Assembly (NCBI GenBank): GCA_015178975.1
Contig: WHVD01000091.1
Coordinates: 124,001-188,000 of the forward strand
Length of the DNA stretch: 64,000 nucleotides
Source of the DNA: Hysterangium stoloniferum
Lineage: Eukaryota; Basidiomycota; Agaricomycetes; Hysterangiales; Hysterangiaceae
Direction of reading: 5' to 3'
Position numbers and translations under genes: made by a program. Below are positions 1 to 9,690 of the stretch, piece by piece (positions within the stretch are counted from its first letter, which is position 1; each line of letters opens with the position of its first letter). Below the pieces are notes generated by a model. That model had not been told where the DNA came from and ran no database searches. It saw nothing but the letters and a program-made list of their open reading frames with translations.

Positions 1-1275
1 TTGTTCCGGGTTCAGGCAACGAATCGCAAGCTGTTGTCGAATTTGCTCCAAACCAGAAAGTGCCACCAGAGAAGAAGAAAGCAGATTCTCGGCACGGTAC
101 CATTCAGCAAGGTGAACCTCTTCATTTTTTCCTGATGCTCATTTATTAATCTGCCTTCCTATAGACGAGGATTACCTTTCATTTATCGCCTCACTCCAAA
201 ACCCCCAAGAGAAGTTACCTGAAGTAGATGCGGACGCCTTGTGTAAGTGATTACTATTAATGTAACGTATGAAGACTAAACGATGTCCATAGTGGCTTCC
301 ACAGTCCAACCTGAAGAACCCAAAACAACGCCGCTTCTCGTCGCCCTACGTGAGCAGAAACAGTCCCAAGAGAAGAAGATAGCTTCGGCGGAGGCTGCAA
401 AGATTCAATCACGAAAGGTCGCGCCACCTCCCCCGAAACCAGAACCTCCAGAACCCCCAGCCCCAGCCCCTGCTAAGAAGGGGAGGAAGGGAAAAGGAGC
501 TCAGCCTACTGTACCTGCACCTGTAAGTACTTCATTTCACAAGCTGACACCTATTTACACTTTTTACATGGTATAGGTTCCGCAGCCAACACCTGTGGCT
601 CCGCAACCACCACCAAAAGCCAGCAATGGCGGTGGTCGTAGCCGACCTCACCAAAGCCAAACGGCCACGCCAGCTTCAGCCCCGTCCGTTTCTCCCACCA
701 TATCCTCAGTCAGCATTCCAGCCAATAAGGACACATCAGCGGCATCCTCCACAATAGCAGCATCAGCTGGTGAAACTTCACAGCCACGGCGAAGAAACAG
801 ACCAGTACTAGGTGCATCTCGTCATTTGAAGGCTGCTTTGAGCGGTGCCGGAGTCCAAGTGCCACCAGGCTCACCCTCTGCATCTTCATCTTCTGCAGCA
901 CCTTCGAACGCAACCGGAAAGCCTCAATCAGGTCCACCAGAGGGAGCGCCTCGCGGTCCACGAGGTCGAGGCGGCGGCGGTGATAAACGCCCTGAACAGA
1001 GTAATGATACTTCTGCAAATCAAGATGGTGGCGGTGGCGGACGAGGAGGAGCCGGCGGCGCAAAGCAGCGACAACGCCCTCCGCCTCAGAATAACGGTCC
1101 AACCATAATTGCTCGCCCTTCGGAGACAATCACACCACGTATTCTTACCCGGCAGGAGGTACCCCCGCCAAGTTTCAATATTGCGGATCCTTCGAATATA
1201 AATCTGCCGTCTCCAAGCGTGCCGGATGCTGGAGGCGGTAGGGGAAGGGGTGGAAGACGAGGTCGTGGACAGTAG
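1..1275 (+). CDS. UPF3: UPF3/Smg4 nonsense-mediated decay factor, 3' part
   Basis: Upf3 links the exon-junction complex to Upf2/Upf1 in nonsense-mediated mRNA decay. The window opens inside its conserved Smg4/UPF3 RNP-type domain. Exon 3-111 encodes VVEFAPNQKVPPEKKKADSR and HGTIQQ. Exon 167-242 gives DEDYLSFIASLQNPQEKLP. Exon 293-522 gives KTTPLLVALREQK and then a Lys/Ala/Pro-rich stretch. Exon 577-1275 gives a long Pro/Ser/Gly-rich tail with RGG-type runs and the end GGRGRGGRRGRGQ. The introns (112-166, 243-292, 523-576) all have GT..AG ends and keep the frame; the second has a GACTAAAC branch site. The order VEFAP(Y/N)QK, DEDY, TPLL is the family signature. The RGG tail probably binds RNA (inference). 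The N-terminus lies outside the window. Confidence 0.9.
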
Positions 1276-1641
1276 TTAGTGTATGTATAGTGTATTCGTG
1301 GTTATCATTGAACATAGGGATATCTTACCTACGGATTGTGTGTATGATAACGTATTGGCATTGACATTACGTCGTCATATGATTGCAGACAATGTGTTTA
1401 ATGCAGTCAACATGAGGGATTTGGAAAAATTCTATGGCAAGTAGGTCGGCTATATAGATTACTTAGACCATATAGTTACAATTAGTCTACATAAGTTAAA
1501 CCATGGTTAGTGAACTATGTTAGATCGTCACATTAGTTACAGTTTGTGTACCTACATGTTCTATAGTTTAAACTCCAGTGAATCTATCTCTTCTCTGTCA
1601 GTGTCTGTGCACTTCTGGTGTACTCTGTCTATCATTTTAAC
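1276..1641. other. UPF3 3' flank, AT-rich, grading into retroelement LTR
   Basis: No coding potential. The last ~130 bases probably belong to a copia 5' LTR, because they end in ...TTTTAACA directly before a copia-type primer binding site at 1642. The LTR start was not located. Confidence 0.4.
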
Positions 1642-1656
1642 AGGTTATGGGTCCTG
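1642..1656 (+). other. Copia primer binding site (half-tRNA iMet type), copy 1
   Basis: AGGTTATGGGTCCTGG follows an LTR end in TTTTAACA. It matches the GGTTATGGGCCC type of site used by Drosophila copia, which pairs with the anticodon region of initiator tRNA-Met rather than its 3' end. Complementarity to this organism's own tRNA is inferred. Confidence 0.6.
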
Positions 1657-1698
1657 GCTCTAACCGAATTACACACCACCTTTATCATCATGTCCTTG

Positions 1699-1888
1699 TG
1701 TGAAGAGCCATAGAAGTTCTGACCACTTAATATGTATATGAAGAATATTGACCATCTAGGTATGATATGGTGATATGTATATTGACTATTGAAGTACAAT
1801 ATAGATAATAAGATAGGATTAGTTGACTTAAGTAACTGTAGGATAGTTTAAGACAATGAAAATGAGAATGGAATTGACCTTATGGTAC
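1699..1888 (+). mobile_element. LTR family A, second copy (5' part)
   Basis: Starts TGTGAAGAG and continues with a TTCTGACCACTTAATAT-like block and a GAATATTGACCATC block. It therefore matches the start of the solo LTR at 3051. It is broken at 1889 by a family-B LTR. The right end was not resolved. Confidence 0.55.
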
Positions 1889-2195
1889 TGTGATGTATTA
1901 GTCTTATTTTAATAATATTTCACTAGAAAAGTATGAGCTGTGCTTTTCTGTGAAAACAATTACTAAAATAGGAATAACAATGCACTGATTCCAAATCAGG
2001 ATCCTACTCCGATTCTAGCTAGTTTATATATAATTTAGACTATTTATCAAACAGTAAAATTATTTATAAACAAGTCAAAGAATTAACTGTTAATAGAGCA
2101 CTGCTTGATGAATATATGCTATATTTAAGTTAACCTGCAGGATCTACTGTGACACTAACTTATCAGAAGCTTAATGTAGTGATTACAGATGTAGT
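1889..2195 (+). mobile_element. LTR family B, partial copy inserted into LTR A
   Basis: Starts TGTGATGTATTAG and runs parallel to 5369-5840: shared TATTTTAATA, GATTCTAGCTAGTTTATATA, TATTTATCAAACAGTAAAA and ACTAACTTATCAG blocks. Compared with the full copy it has an internal deletion near its start and lacks the tandem arrays. The right end and target duplication are unclear. Confidence 0.55.
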
Positions 2196-2470
2196 AGATA
2201 TCTGTTGGAATTGGTGATGAAACCACCCTTTTCCTAGGGGCAGTTCACCCATTTCCTCACTTTTTCATAGGAGAATGCTAATTGTGGACCATGTTTTCTG
2301 AGGTTAAAGCATGCCAGAACCAGTGTACACCTAAACTAGCATCCTATCTATCATGTCAGAAGGTGATTCACTAACTGACACATTGATTGACAAACAAGTA
2401 CTATTATTACAAATCTATTACCCACTTGTAGATTGTGTATTACAATAAGCCAACTCATACTATTTTTAAT

Positions 2471-2485
2471 AGGTTATGGGCCCCG
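2471..2485 (+). other. Copia primer binding site (half-tRNA iMet type), copy 2
   Basis: AGGTTATGGGCCCCGG, 146 bases before the preserved gag ATG at 2631. Flanking bases (TAATACACATCAC) resemble those after copy 1 (ATTACACACCAC). The 5' leader therefore looks duplicated, or two related elements lie in tandem. Confidence 0.6.
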
Positions 2486-2630
2486 GCTTCTAGTTGTAAT
2501 ACACATCACTATAAGTACTTGAATTTGGAGGCACAACAAACCAACTTTTGTGTTTGGTTGAGCCTGTCACTTTTGCTTGTATAAGCAAGAAAACTTAATT
2601 TTTGGGAATTTTCCCTACACTGTGTCAGGC

Positions 2631-4020
2631 ATGACATCCTCAGAATCACTACCAAAATTCAAACCTTTAAACAACCAAAATTATCCAGAGTGGTCTGGAG
2701 AAATGAAGGCATGGTTGATGAAGTTGGATTATTGGAAGATTGTTTGTGGAAAAGATATCAAGCCAATAAATGGCAGTGATAACATTGAGAAGTGAGAAAC
2801 AAAGGCAGAGAAAGCAGCTGCAGAGATATATCTTATGGTGGAAAATGATCAGAGGGTGCATTTCCATGGATTTGAAGAAGATCCAATCAAAATGTGGGAC
2901 TTGTTGGAAAGGACACATTTACAACAAAAACCAGGAGCCCACTTCAATGCTTATGATAACCTATTCTCAATCCAAAAGGATAAAAAGGAGTCTTTGATGG
3001 ATTTGGATGTTAGAATTGATAAAGCAATGGGGACTATTCAGAACCTGCACTGTGAAGAGTCGTTAGATTCTGACCGCTCAATATACGAAGAATAGTGTTT
3101 ATTCAACTACTATTAGAGAGTATTGACCATCAGTACAATACTATAGACTACTAGACTGTTACTACTAGTATAAGAACACACTGCACACCTCAAGAGCAAC
3201 TGTATAGTTGCTCGTGACGGGTAAGAACCGTAAGATAATGAGTTGACCTTTTACGGTACAACTAGTAACTAGAAGTAAGTAAGATAATCAGCGAAAGACT
3301 GAATATCTAGGATAGAGTAATAGTAGCGCGAGTCGATTACAGTGTCGACGAGCGCGAAGTCTTGAAGGCGGAACTCGACCTTAGCGGTTCGAGTCCAAAA
3401 GGCTATTAGTAGCCTAGAGAATGCTACCCTTATGGTAGCTGAGATACTACCCTTGACACCTCTCGCTATTCGACGTCTGAGTCATTACGAGGGGGTGTCT
3501 GCTGGGTAAAAAGTGTCTGAGTTCTAATTGGTGCTGAGTGCACCCACAAGTATACACAATGCTTCGAACTAATGAAGTATGCAATATTCGAAGAATATGA
3601 AAGATAGAAAAATATGAATAAAATATGTAAAATATAAATGAAATAAAAGGAGTGTTTTACCACAATGATACTGTGGTAAAAGCATACTCCTCACATGCAC
3701 CCAAAGGACTTCACAATTGAAAATCTGGATGAAGAATTACAGTGCATGGCACTCATCCGGGCTCTTCCTGATGAATATGCACATCTCTCCTCATTATTAT
3801 TACTCATGGAGAAGCTGGACAAGAATACCATTCTCCAGGCATTTAGAAGTGAAGAATTAAATCACAATTGCCGTGGAGTGGTTAATAGGGCCAAAGCACC
3901 CATCAAGCATTGTTGAAAAATGGTTTGCTATAATTGTGACAAGGAAGGGCATCTCAGTTATGACTGTCCAAAGCCAATGAATAAAGAAAAGCTACAGCAC
4001 AACTGGCAGTTGTCAGGAAC
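2631..4020 (+). pseudogene. Copia gag with CCHC zinc knuckle, interrupted
   Basis: Starts at ATG 2631 (MTSSESLPKFKPLNNQNY..W) with the usual copia gag opening of a short hydrophilic stretch then WxxxMxAxL. A stop follows after KINGSDNIEK-like residues. The frame recovers as MDLDVRIDKAMGTIQNLH up to 3050. The solo LTR then intervenes, and the protein resumes at 3701 as PKDFTIENLDEELQCMALIR and LPDEYAHLSS. A knuckle CYNCDKEGHLSYDC (C-x2-C-x4-H-x4-C) follows at about 3926-3968. Several stops make this a pseudogene. Downstream of the knuckle the reading is lost in a tandem-repeat region. Confidence 0.75.
3051..3695 (+). mobile_element. Solo LTR (family A), 645 bp, TSD TGCAC
   Basis: Ends are TGTGAAGAG... 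and ...CTCCTCACA, an imperfect inverted repeat with the retroviral TG/CA termini. It is flanked by direct TGCAC copies at 3046-3050 and 3696-3700. Removing it joins gag codons ..QNLH/PKDF.. in frame. There is no coding content. A second copy starts at 1699. Confidence 0.85.
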
Positions 4021-4029
4021 TGGAAAACC

Positions 4030-5065
4030 CACCAACCTCTGGGCCCCTGGACCCCATCCTACATACTCCCGACCCTCTATATTGTATAGTTACAACTGGA
4101 GTTCCCATCAGAGCCCGCACATCAACTTGTTTATGTCCGACTCTCTGTATGCACCCCACCCTACATATCTGTACCCAACTCTCTATACCCACTACCGGAA
4201 AACCTGCCAGGACCTGGACTCCACCCTATATACACCTGACACTCTGTATCTCATGGACCAGTCACCAGACTCCTGGAACCACTCTAACAGAGCATAGAAC
4301 CCTGCTCTCATTATGGTCAAACAGTCTGTCATGTGTCTCATGTACCAGTCATCAGACTCCACCGGACTCCGAACTCCACCCTATATACACCTGACACTCT
4401 GTATCTCACGGACCAGTCATCAGACCCTGACTGGACTCCCTGGAACCCCTCTAACAGAGCCCCATTCCCATTATGGTCTAATGACCTGTCATGATTCATT
4501 CTCCGCTCCTGTTCCATTCCGTCTCTAATTCCCAGTTTAGTATTTACTTGTTTCATTTTATGTTTAATAGTTCTGCCCCTCATTAATACTGGATTTGGTA
4601 TTATTACATTTCACAGTCTATATAAGCCTCCTATATTCATGTACTTAGAATCCAGTTTCAATGTCAAACAAGTTTGACCCTCAAACAAGTTACACTCCTG
4701 ATCCAGTCTCTAGTCCTCTTGTCTGTCTGCATGCTCAATTCCCAGAACTCCCATGGGAACTCTGGAATCTACATCTTCCTGTATGCATTCTGTCAGCTCA
4801 AAATATGGACACCCGAATGAGTGTACGAGGGCACAGCCTATAAACTGAAGCCAAGTCCATCTCGGCCGTACCATACCTTTCTGGTAATTATTCTGATACA
4901 CTGTCTTGTACTACTAATCCCCAGAACTTCCCCGGACTTATTACCTGGACTCCATGGGACAATTCCCAGAAGAAAGTGTGTTTGGAATTAATTACTGGAA
5001 ACCTCCATGGGACTATCCATGGATCTTTGTTCAGAACTTAACAGCAGTCATGCAACAGTGCTAAT
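4030..5065 (+). repeat. Low-complexity, partly tandem insert in gag
   Basis: About 1 kb separates the zinc knuckle from the RG-rich gag end/protease. It contains at least two copies (about 4222-4290 and 4375-4445) of a ~70-155 bp unit with CCACCCTATATACACCTGAC and TCTGTATCTCA(T/C)GGACCAGTCA, plus degenerate copies before them. A second part (4730-5040) repeats CCCAGAACT and CCATGGGA motifs. Short open frames here come from repeat periodicity. I found no clear target duplication. Confidence 0.5.
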
Positions 5066-5159
5066 AAGATGGAAGAGGCAAAAATAGAGGAAGTAGAGGA
5101 ACAGATAGGAAAAGCTAGTGTCTTTCACAACATGATGCATGTGCAACCTTAGCTAACAT

Positions 5160-5368
5160 CTATGATTGGAACACAGACATAGGGGCCACATCACATATAA
5201 CACCCCACTACAACTGGTTCCACATTTATATCCCATACAGAACCCCAATCAAACTTGCAGACAATAGGATTGTATACTCTGAAGGTGTTGGGAGTGTTAC
5301 TTTTCAACCAATCATTGATGGAAGAGTTGGCTGGGAGGTTGAATTCACAAAAGTATTACATGTTCCAG
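5160..5368 (+). pseudogene. Copia protease remnant
   Basis: Translates as YDWNTDIGATSHIT, then WFHIY.PYRTPIKLADN and VEFTKVLHVP. This matches copia aspartic protease, normally DTGATSH; here the Thr after Asp is Ile, so the active-site triad reads D-I-G. The frame is cut by the LTR at 5369 and continues at 7264 with ALHNNLLTVLYL. Confidence 0.7.
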
Positions 5369-5949
5369 TGTGATGTATTAGCCTTATTTTAATACTATTT
5401 TCCGAAAAAGGAGTCCAATGCTCTATCAAAATGTGCAAATACTCAATTCACTGCAAGGTAAAATAATTTAAGTATTTGATATTAATCAGTGGCAGCCTAA
5501 ATAGACTTAGAACCCCTGAAGTCAAGAGTTTACTTGAATATATGCACCCTACTTCGCAAAGAAGGTTTTGAGAGCTGCTTGTGCAAGCTTGTTCTTTTTC
5601 TGTAAAAACACTACTAAAATATGAATAACAATTCACTGATTCCGAAACTAGATTCGACTTCGATTCTAGCTAGTTTATATATATTTTATACTATTTATCA
5701 AACAGTAAAAATATTTATAAACAGGTCAAAAGATTAGATATAGAATAAAACACTATTTGGCTAATATATGCTTTATTTACACTAACCTACAGGGTCTACT
5801 GTGATACTAACTTATCAGGATCTTAATGTAGTCTTAAGGATTCTGCAAGAATATTCTCAGTATTTATTTATGCCAAAAACCGGGTAGAAATTAGAATATA
5901 TGTATTTCTAATCTCAATATAACCTAAAATATTTATTACTTTAACTGAT

Positions 5950-6200
5950 AACCAACAACTCAACTAGAGGTGGATTAGTAATAAAGGATAGCCAGCTACT
6001 CAACTAAGAGGTGGCAAAAGGGGAACAAGTTGTTTGTCAGAAGCTCAACTAGAGGTGACAAGGGGGTAGGATTATTACCAGAAGCTCAACTAGAGGTGGC
6101 AAAGGGATCCTGAGATAGCTTAGGTCAGCAGCTCAACTAGAGGTGACTAAGTGTTTGTATATATTTATCCAACAGCCCAACTAGGGGTGGAATATTACTG
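5950..6200 (+). repeat. Tandem repeat inside LTR B (CTCAACTAGAGGTGG motif)
   Basis: Six degenerate copies of AGCTCAACTAGAGGTG(G/A) spaced 25-60 bp apart, each followed by a purine-rich spacer. Confidence 0.65.
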
Positions 6201-6632
6201 CTGATGCAGTGGCACACTGATGTGGTGTAGTAAATGGGTTAAAATAAGTTATATTTCAGTGGTGGAGCAGAGCTCCTTATATACAGTTTAGTCTGAGACA
6301 TTTAGAAGATTCTAGAAGATTTAATGATGTCATTCTGGGAGGAGTGATGTCATTTAGAATTTTCTAGAATTTTCTAGAGCATTGTGGAAGGTTCTAACTA
6401 CTTCTAAGACACTATAGAATATTCTTGGCATAATGGAACATTGTAGAATTTTATAGAATATTCTACAATATTCTATCTAATATTAGTACCTATTAACTAA
6501 TGTTCCATTGGAAGCCACTGGAATGTTCCAGAGAGTTTCCTGTTTTTGTTGCAGTAGCATATATGATGACATAATGCTCTCGCGCCTGTGCGCGCGCATG
6601 ACACCCTTCGCGTCTTGTGACTGTCACGCGTT

Positions 6633-6765
6633 GTGACAGTCGCGCGCCTGTGTGACCGTCGCGCGCCTCTGTGACCGTCGCGCGCCCTTGTGACCGTCGC
6701 GCGCCTCTGTGACCGTCGCGCGCCTCTGTGACCGTCGCGCGCCTCTGTGACCGTCGCGCGCCCTT
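6633..6765 (+). repeat. 19-bp GC-rich minisatellite, 7 units
   Basis: Unit GTGACCGTCGCGCGCCTCT with CCTGT/CCCTT variants, seven in perfect register in an otherwise AT-rich LTR. Degenerate GTGAC..GTCAC palindromes flank it (6610-6632, 6766-6810). Open frames here are repeat artefacts. Confidence 0.9.
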
Positions 6766-7263
6766 GTGACAACTGTCACCTGTTATGACGGTTGTCACTC
6801 GTTGTGACGATTTTCCCGCGCGCCGTGTAATAAACGCCAGGCCGGTTTTATATTATTATATAATTATTATATTTACTTTTAATTAGTTATAAATATAATA
6901 TTTTATTATAATAATATAAAAATATATATATTTCACCTTGATAATGCGCGAGTATTTCAAATCGCGTTTTGTCAGCGTCGGAGTTTGAAATATCATGTGA
7001 ATGTCACATGATTACTCGCGCGTTGTGAATAAGCGCTGAGTCGCCGACATATTAATCAAAAAAGAATAAAAAGTAGAAATTCAATAATTTGCTCAATTTA
7101 TTAGATAAAAATACAAAATAAATTGTATAAATTCAGGATAAATCAAACAAATATTGTACAATTTAATCGTCGCAATATAATTACATTTGAATATTTGTTT
7201 TCGCAATTTGTTAGGGGAAATTGTTTAAAAATTGGAAAAAACTTAGAAATACATAACATCCAG

Positions 7264-7850
7264 CTTTACATAATAATCTTCTTACTGTTCTATACCTCAC
7301 ATGTCATAAAGAATTTGATGTACACATTTCATCCAAAATTATAAAATTTAATTGCCATGGGAATCTTTTATTCACTGCATCAAGACTATTATAAATAAAA
7401 TGGAGAATGTGCATATGTCCTCTACTTTACCTCTAGATTTGTCTCTGTAGCATAGACAATTGGGGCACCACCACTATGAGGGAATAAAACATCTAATGAG
7501 AAGAAACATGGTTAAAGGATTGGTACTCAATTCAAAGGCTAAACCAGATCCAATTTGTGAATGCCAATCCATTCCCACTCCTCAGAACATCACTGCAATG
7601 AACCTTTGGAGTTGGTACATACAGATGTATGTATGTACACTATATTGGCACAAGATCTCAATCTGGATGCTACTATTGGGTCACATTCATTGATGATGCT
7701 TCAAGATTCTATTATGTCATCCCAATCAAGTCCAAAAGTGGTGTTTTTTGGGCATTCAAACAGTACAAATAATTTGTAGAAAACCTCCTTGGATGAAAAA
7801 TAAAGAAACTTAGGGATGACAAGGGTGGAGAATATATGTCAAGGGCATTC
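7264..7850 (+). pseudogene. Copia GAG-pre-integrase and integrase remnant
   Basis: Reads NNLLTVLYLTCHKEF, then HRQLGHHHYEGIKHLMRRNM (zinc-binding His pair) with a CxxC-type position, PLELVHTDV, YWVTFIDDASRFYY and KKLRDDKGGEYMSRAF. These are the landmark integrase core segments; the D of HTDV and of DDASR and the GGEY neighbourhood are visible. Frameshifts lie near 7590 and 7660. Confidence 0.75.
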
Positions 7851-7875
7851 ATTGAATTCACCAATAAACATGGTA

Positions 7876-9030
7876 CATATTTGGCCACCACCACCTGTCC
7901 TGACATTGCATACACTGCAGAAGTATTGGCTTGGTTTAACTCAAACCCTGGTATGGCATACTGGAAGGCTGTCAAACACCTACTGTGATATTTGAAGGGA
8001 ACTATGGATATGAAACTCACATATGTGTTAAGTGCCGTGTCGGGAACTTATTCCAGAACTATTGGATAGGGTCAGGATGTTGGCTTCAGCTTATGTGCTG
8101 CGCCTTTACGCAAATGCTCAAAGTCCTTAATTTCAGAGGTGAGACTTACAATGGAAGATATGGATATTCAGAGTTCCGAAGAGTTCTGAATATCGAGCAT
8201 ACAGAAAGACAGAAGAGGGAATAAGAAACTAAGTTGATATCAGATCTAAGGTAAAGTACAAATTTGCGGAAACTAATATAAGTCTTCTCGTTATTGTACT
8301 ACAAACTGAGACCATAATAAGATGGAAATAGGAGTATTCTTAAACAGGAATACAATAAGACATATCGGGGAGACAATATTCTGAAACGGGAATATAATAG
8401 ACAAACGAGTGAATACTTGTCAATGGACAAATTACCAAATGTGGAACAAGGGAAGAATGCGGAAGATACGGTAACTATGATGTTCCGTAGTCGGAGATTG
8501 GAAGTCGGATATTGAAACATCCGGGAACAGGTCGTAACAATATGGTCCAGATCTCTCAAATCTCGACCTATTTGTTGGCTTCAGTGATTCTAGTTATGGT
8601 GGAGACAAGGACAGTGGAAAATCAACAACAGGCTATATAATCAAAGTAGGATCAGGAGCAGTAGTTGGAGCAGCAAGCTACAACTGATTGTGACACTATC
8701 AACCACAGAAGCTGAATATGTTGCAGCAGTTGCAGCAGGAAAGGAGATCTATTGAATGCAGAATCTATTAAAGGAATTGGGATACAAGGCACCATGTCCA
8801 TCAAAACTCTTCATTGACAACCAGTCAGCACTAACTGTAGCCAAGAACCCAGAACATCATGGATGAATGAAACATCTGGACTTATATATGCTACTACTGG
8901 TTACATGACATGGTAGAAAAGGAATTAAGCAACCCCATCTATGTACAAACAGATGAAATGCCAGCAGATATCCTAACCAAAGCATTACCAAAACCAAAGG
9001 TGGAGAAGTTCAGAGCTATGTATGTACAAC
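7876..9030 (+). pseudogene. Copia reverse transcriptase end/RNase H remnant, interrupted
   Basis: Starts abruptly at YLATTTCPDIAYTAEVLA.F, then KAVKHLL*YLKGTMDMKLTY. Beyond the LTR at 8026-8539 it continues GPDLSNLDLFVGFSDSSYGG and KSTTGYIIKVG. Then come TLSTTEAEYVAA, LFIDNQSA and DEMPADILTKALPKPKVEKF. In-frame stops occur (for example 7987, 8686 and 8755). Everything from the integrase C-terminal part to the RT active site is absent. Confidence 0.75.
8026..8539 (+). mobile_element. Solo LTR (family C), 514 bp, TSD ATATG
   Basis: TGTTAAGTG... to ...GTCGTAACA, flanked by ATATG at 8021-8025 and 8540-8544. Excision gives the continuous copia reading KLTYGPDLSNLDLFVGFSD. No coding content. It shares no obvious sequence with families A or B beyond its terminal dinucleotides. 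Confidence 0.85.
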
Positions 9031-9090
9031 CATTTCATATATTTACAGCTGTTCCAAGTACCTGAGGTGGAGTTCAGAATTTGAGAAAAT

Positions 9091-9690
9091 CCTGCCACAG
9101 ACAAATTGTGCCATATCTCCAGAATGAGTGGCAATTAAGACATATAACATGTTATTTGTATTATATTGTATGGATTTATATATCTACATATGTATATATT
9201 TGGCCTTATGTATGTCAGGCTATTTAATATTCAGTGATATATCATTGCAATGGTTCCCCTTCATTCAATTCTCTCTATATTTGAATATAAGCTGGTGGAA
9301 TTAATACTATGTATTGTATCTAAACATCACCTGAGTTGTGAGGCCTAATACTACCTTTTGAACAAGTTATACTACTCACTATCAAGTGTGCATACAGCAA
9401 GTGGCACAACTTGTTCAAAGGGTGGTATTAAATTTTACAGCTTAGGGAATATTCATACACAATATATAGGATTAGTCCCACCAGCTTATATGCAAATTGA
9501 GGAAGAATTGAATGAAGGGGAGCCATTGCACTAATATTTCACTGAATATTGAATAGCATTCCATAAGGCCAACTATATACATAAATATATAGACCTATAC
9601 CTATATAGTACACACCCCAAATAATTTTGTCTTAATTGGATCCCTTTCCTGAGATACAACACAATTTGTCTGTGGGTCAAAAGCGGAATT
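9091..9690. repeat. Large inverted repeat: two copia LTRs tail to tail
   Basis: The left arm (about 9091-9372) matches the reverse complement of the right arm (about 9405-9690). Shared blocks include CCACAGACAAATTGTG, CAATTAAGAC, TTGGCCTTATG, ATATTCAGTGA, CCCCTTCATTCAATTC, ATATAAGCTGGTGG and TTTGAACAAG next to the centre. The ~30-bp centre is unique. The left arm follows the decayed pol and a purine-rich tract, so it is probably the 3' LTR; the right arm is a second LTR in the opposite direction. The arms differ at many positions. Confidence 0.75.

Larger units (their letters stand above)
5369..7258 (+). mobile_element. Long solo LTR (family B), 1.89 kb, TSD TCCAG
   Basis: Begins TGTGATGTATTAG and ends ...CATAACA, bounded by TCCAG at 5364-5368 and 7259-7263. 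Removing it restores the copia reading VLHVPALHNNLLTVLYL. Inside are a CAACTAGAGGTGG-type array (5950-6200), a TTCTAGAA-rich segment (6300-6470), a GC-rich 19-bp array (6633-6765) and an AT-rich end. No gene was found. It is long for an LTR, but nothing inside indicates a full element. Confidence 0.8.
1642..9090 (+). mobile_element. Decayed Ty1/copia LTR retrotransposon, split by nested insertions
   Basis: Remnants in copia order on the + strand: half-tRNA primer site (1642, repeated at 2471), gag (2631-3050, then 3701-4020), CCHC knuckle (~3926-3970), protease (~5170-5368), GAG-pre-integrase/integrase (~7264-7850), RT/RNase H end (~7876-9030). Stops and frameshifts occur throughout, so it is not autonomous. 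Sequence is missing between the integrase and the RT end, so most of the RT is deleted. Three LTR-like elements (3051-3695, 5369-7258, 8026-8539) interrupt it. When each is removed with one copy of its duplicated target, the copia frame rejoins exactly. Closest relatives were not determined. Confidence 0.85.

Noticed and set aside
710-1129. 139-codon minus-strand frame over UPF3
   Set aside because: Shadow of the repetitive Pro/Ser/Gly codons of the real + strand exon.
3370-3400. GGTTCGAGTCC resembling a tRNA B box
   Set aside because: No A box, cloverleaf or terminator around it, and it lies inside a solo LTR.
6493-6798. Minus-strand frames with repeated ATVTEARDGHRGARRSQ-like peptide
   Set aside because: Produced purely by the 19-bp minisatellite, whose unit length lets several frames stay open.
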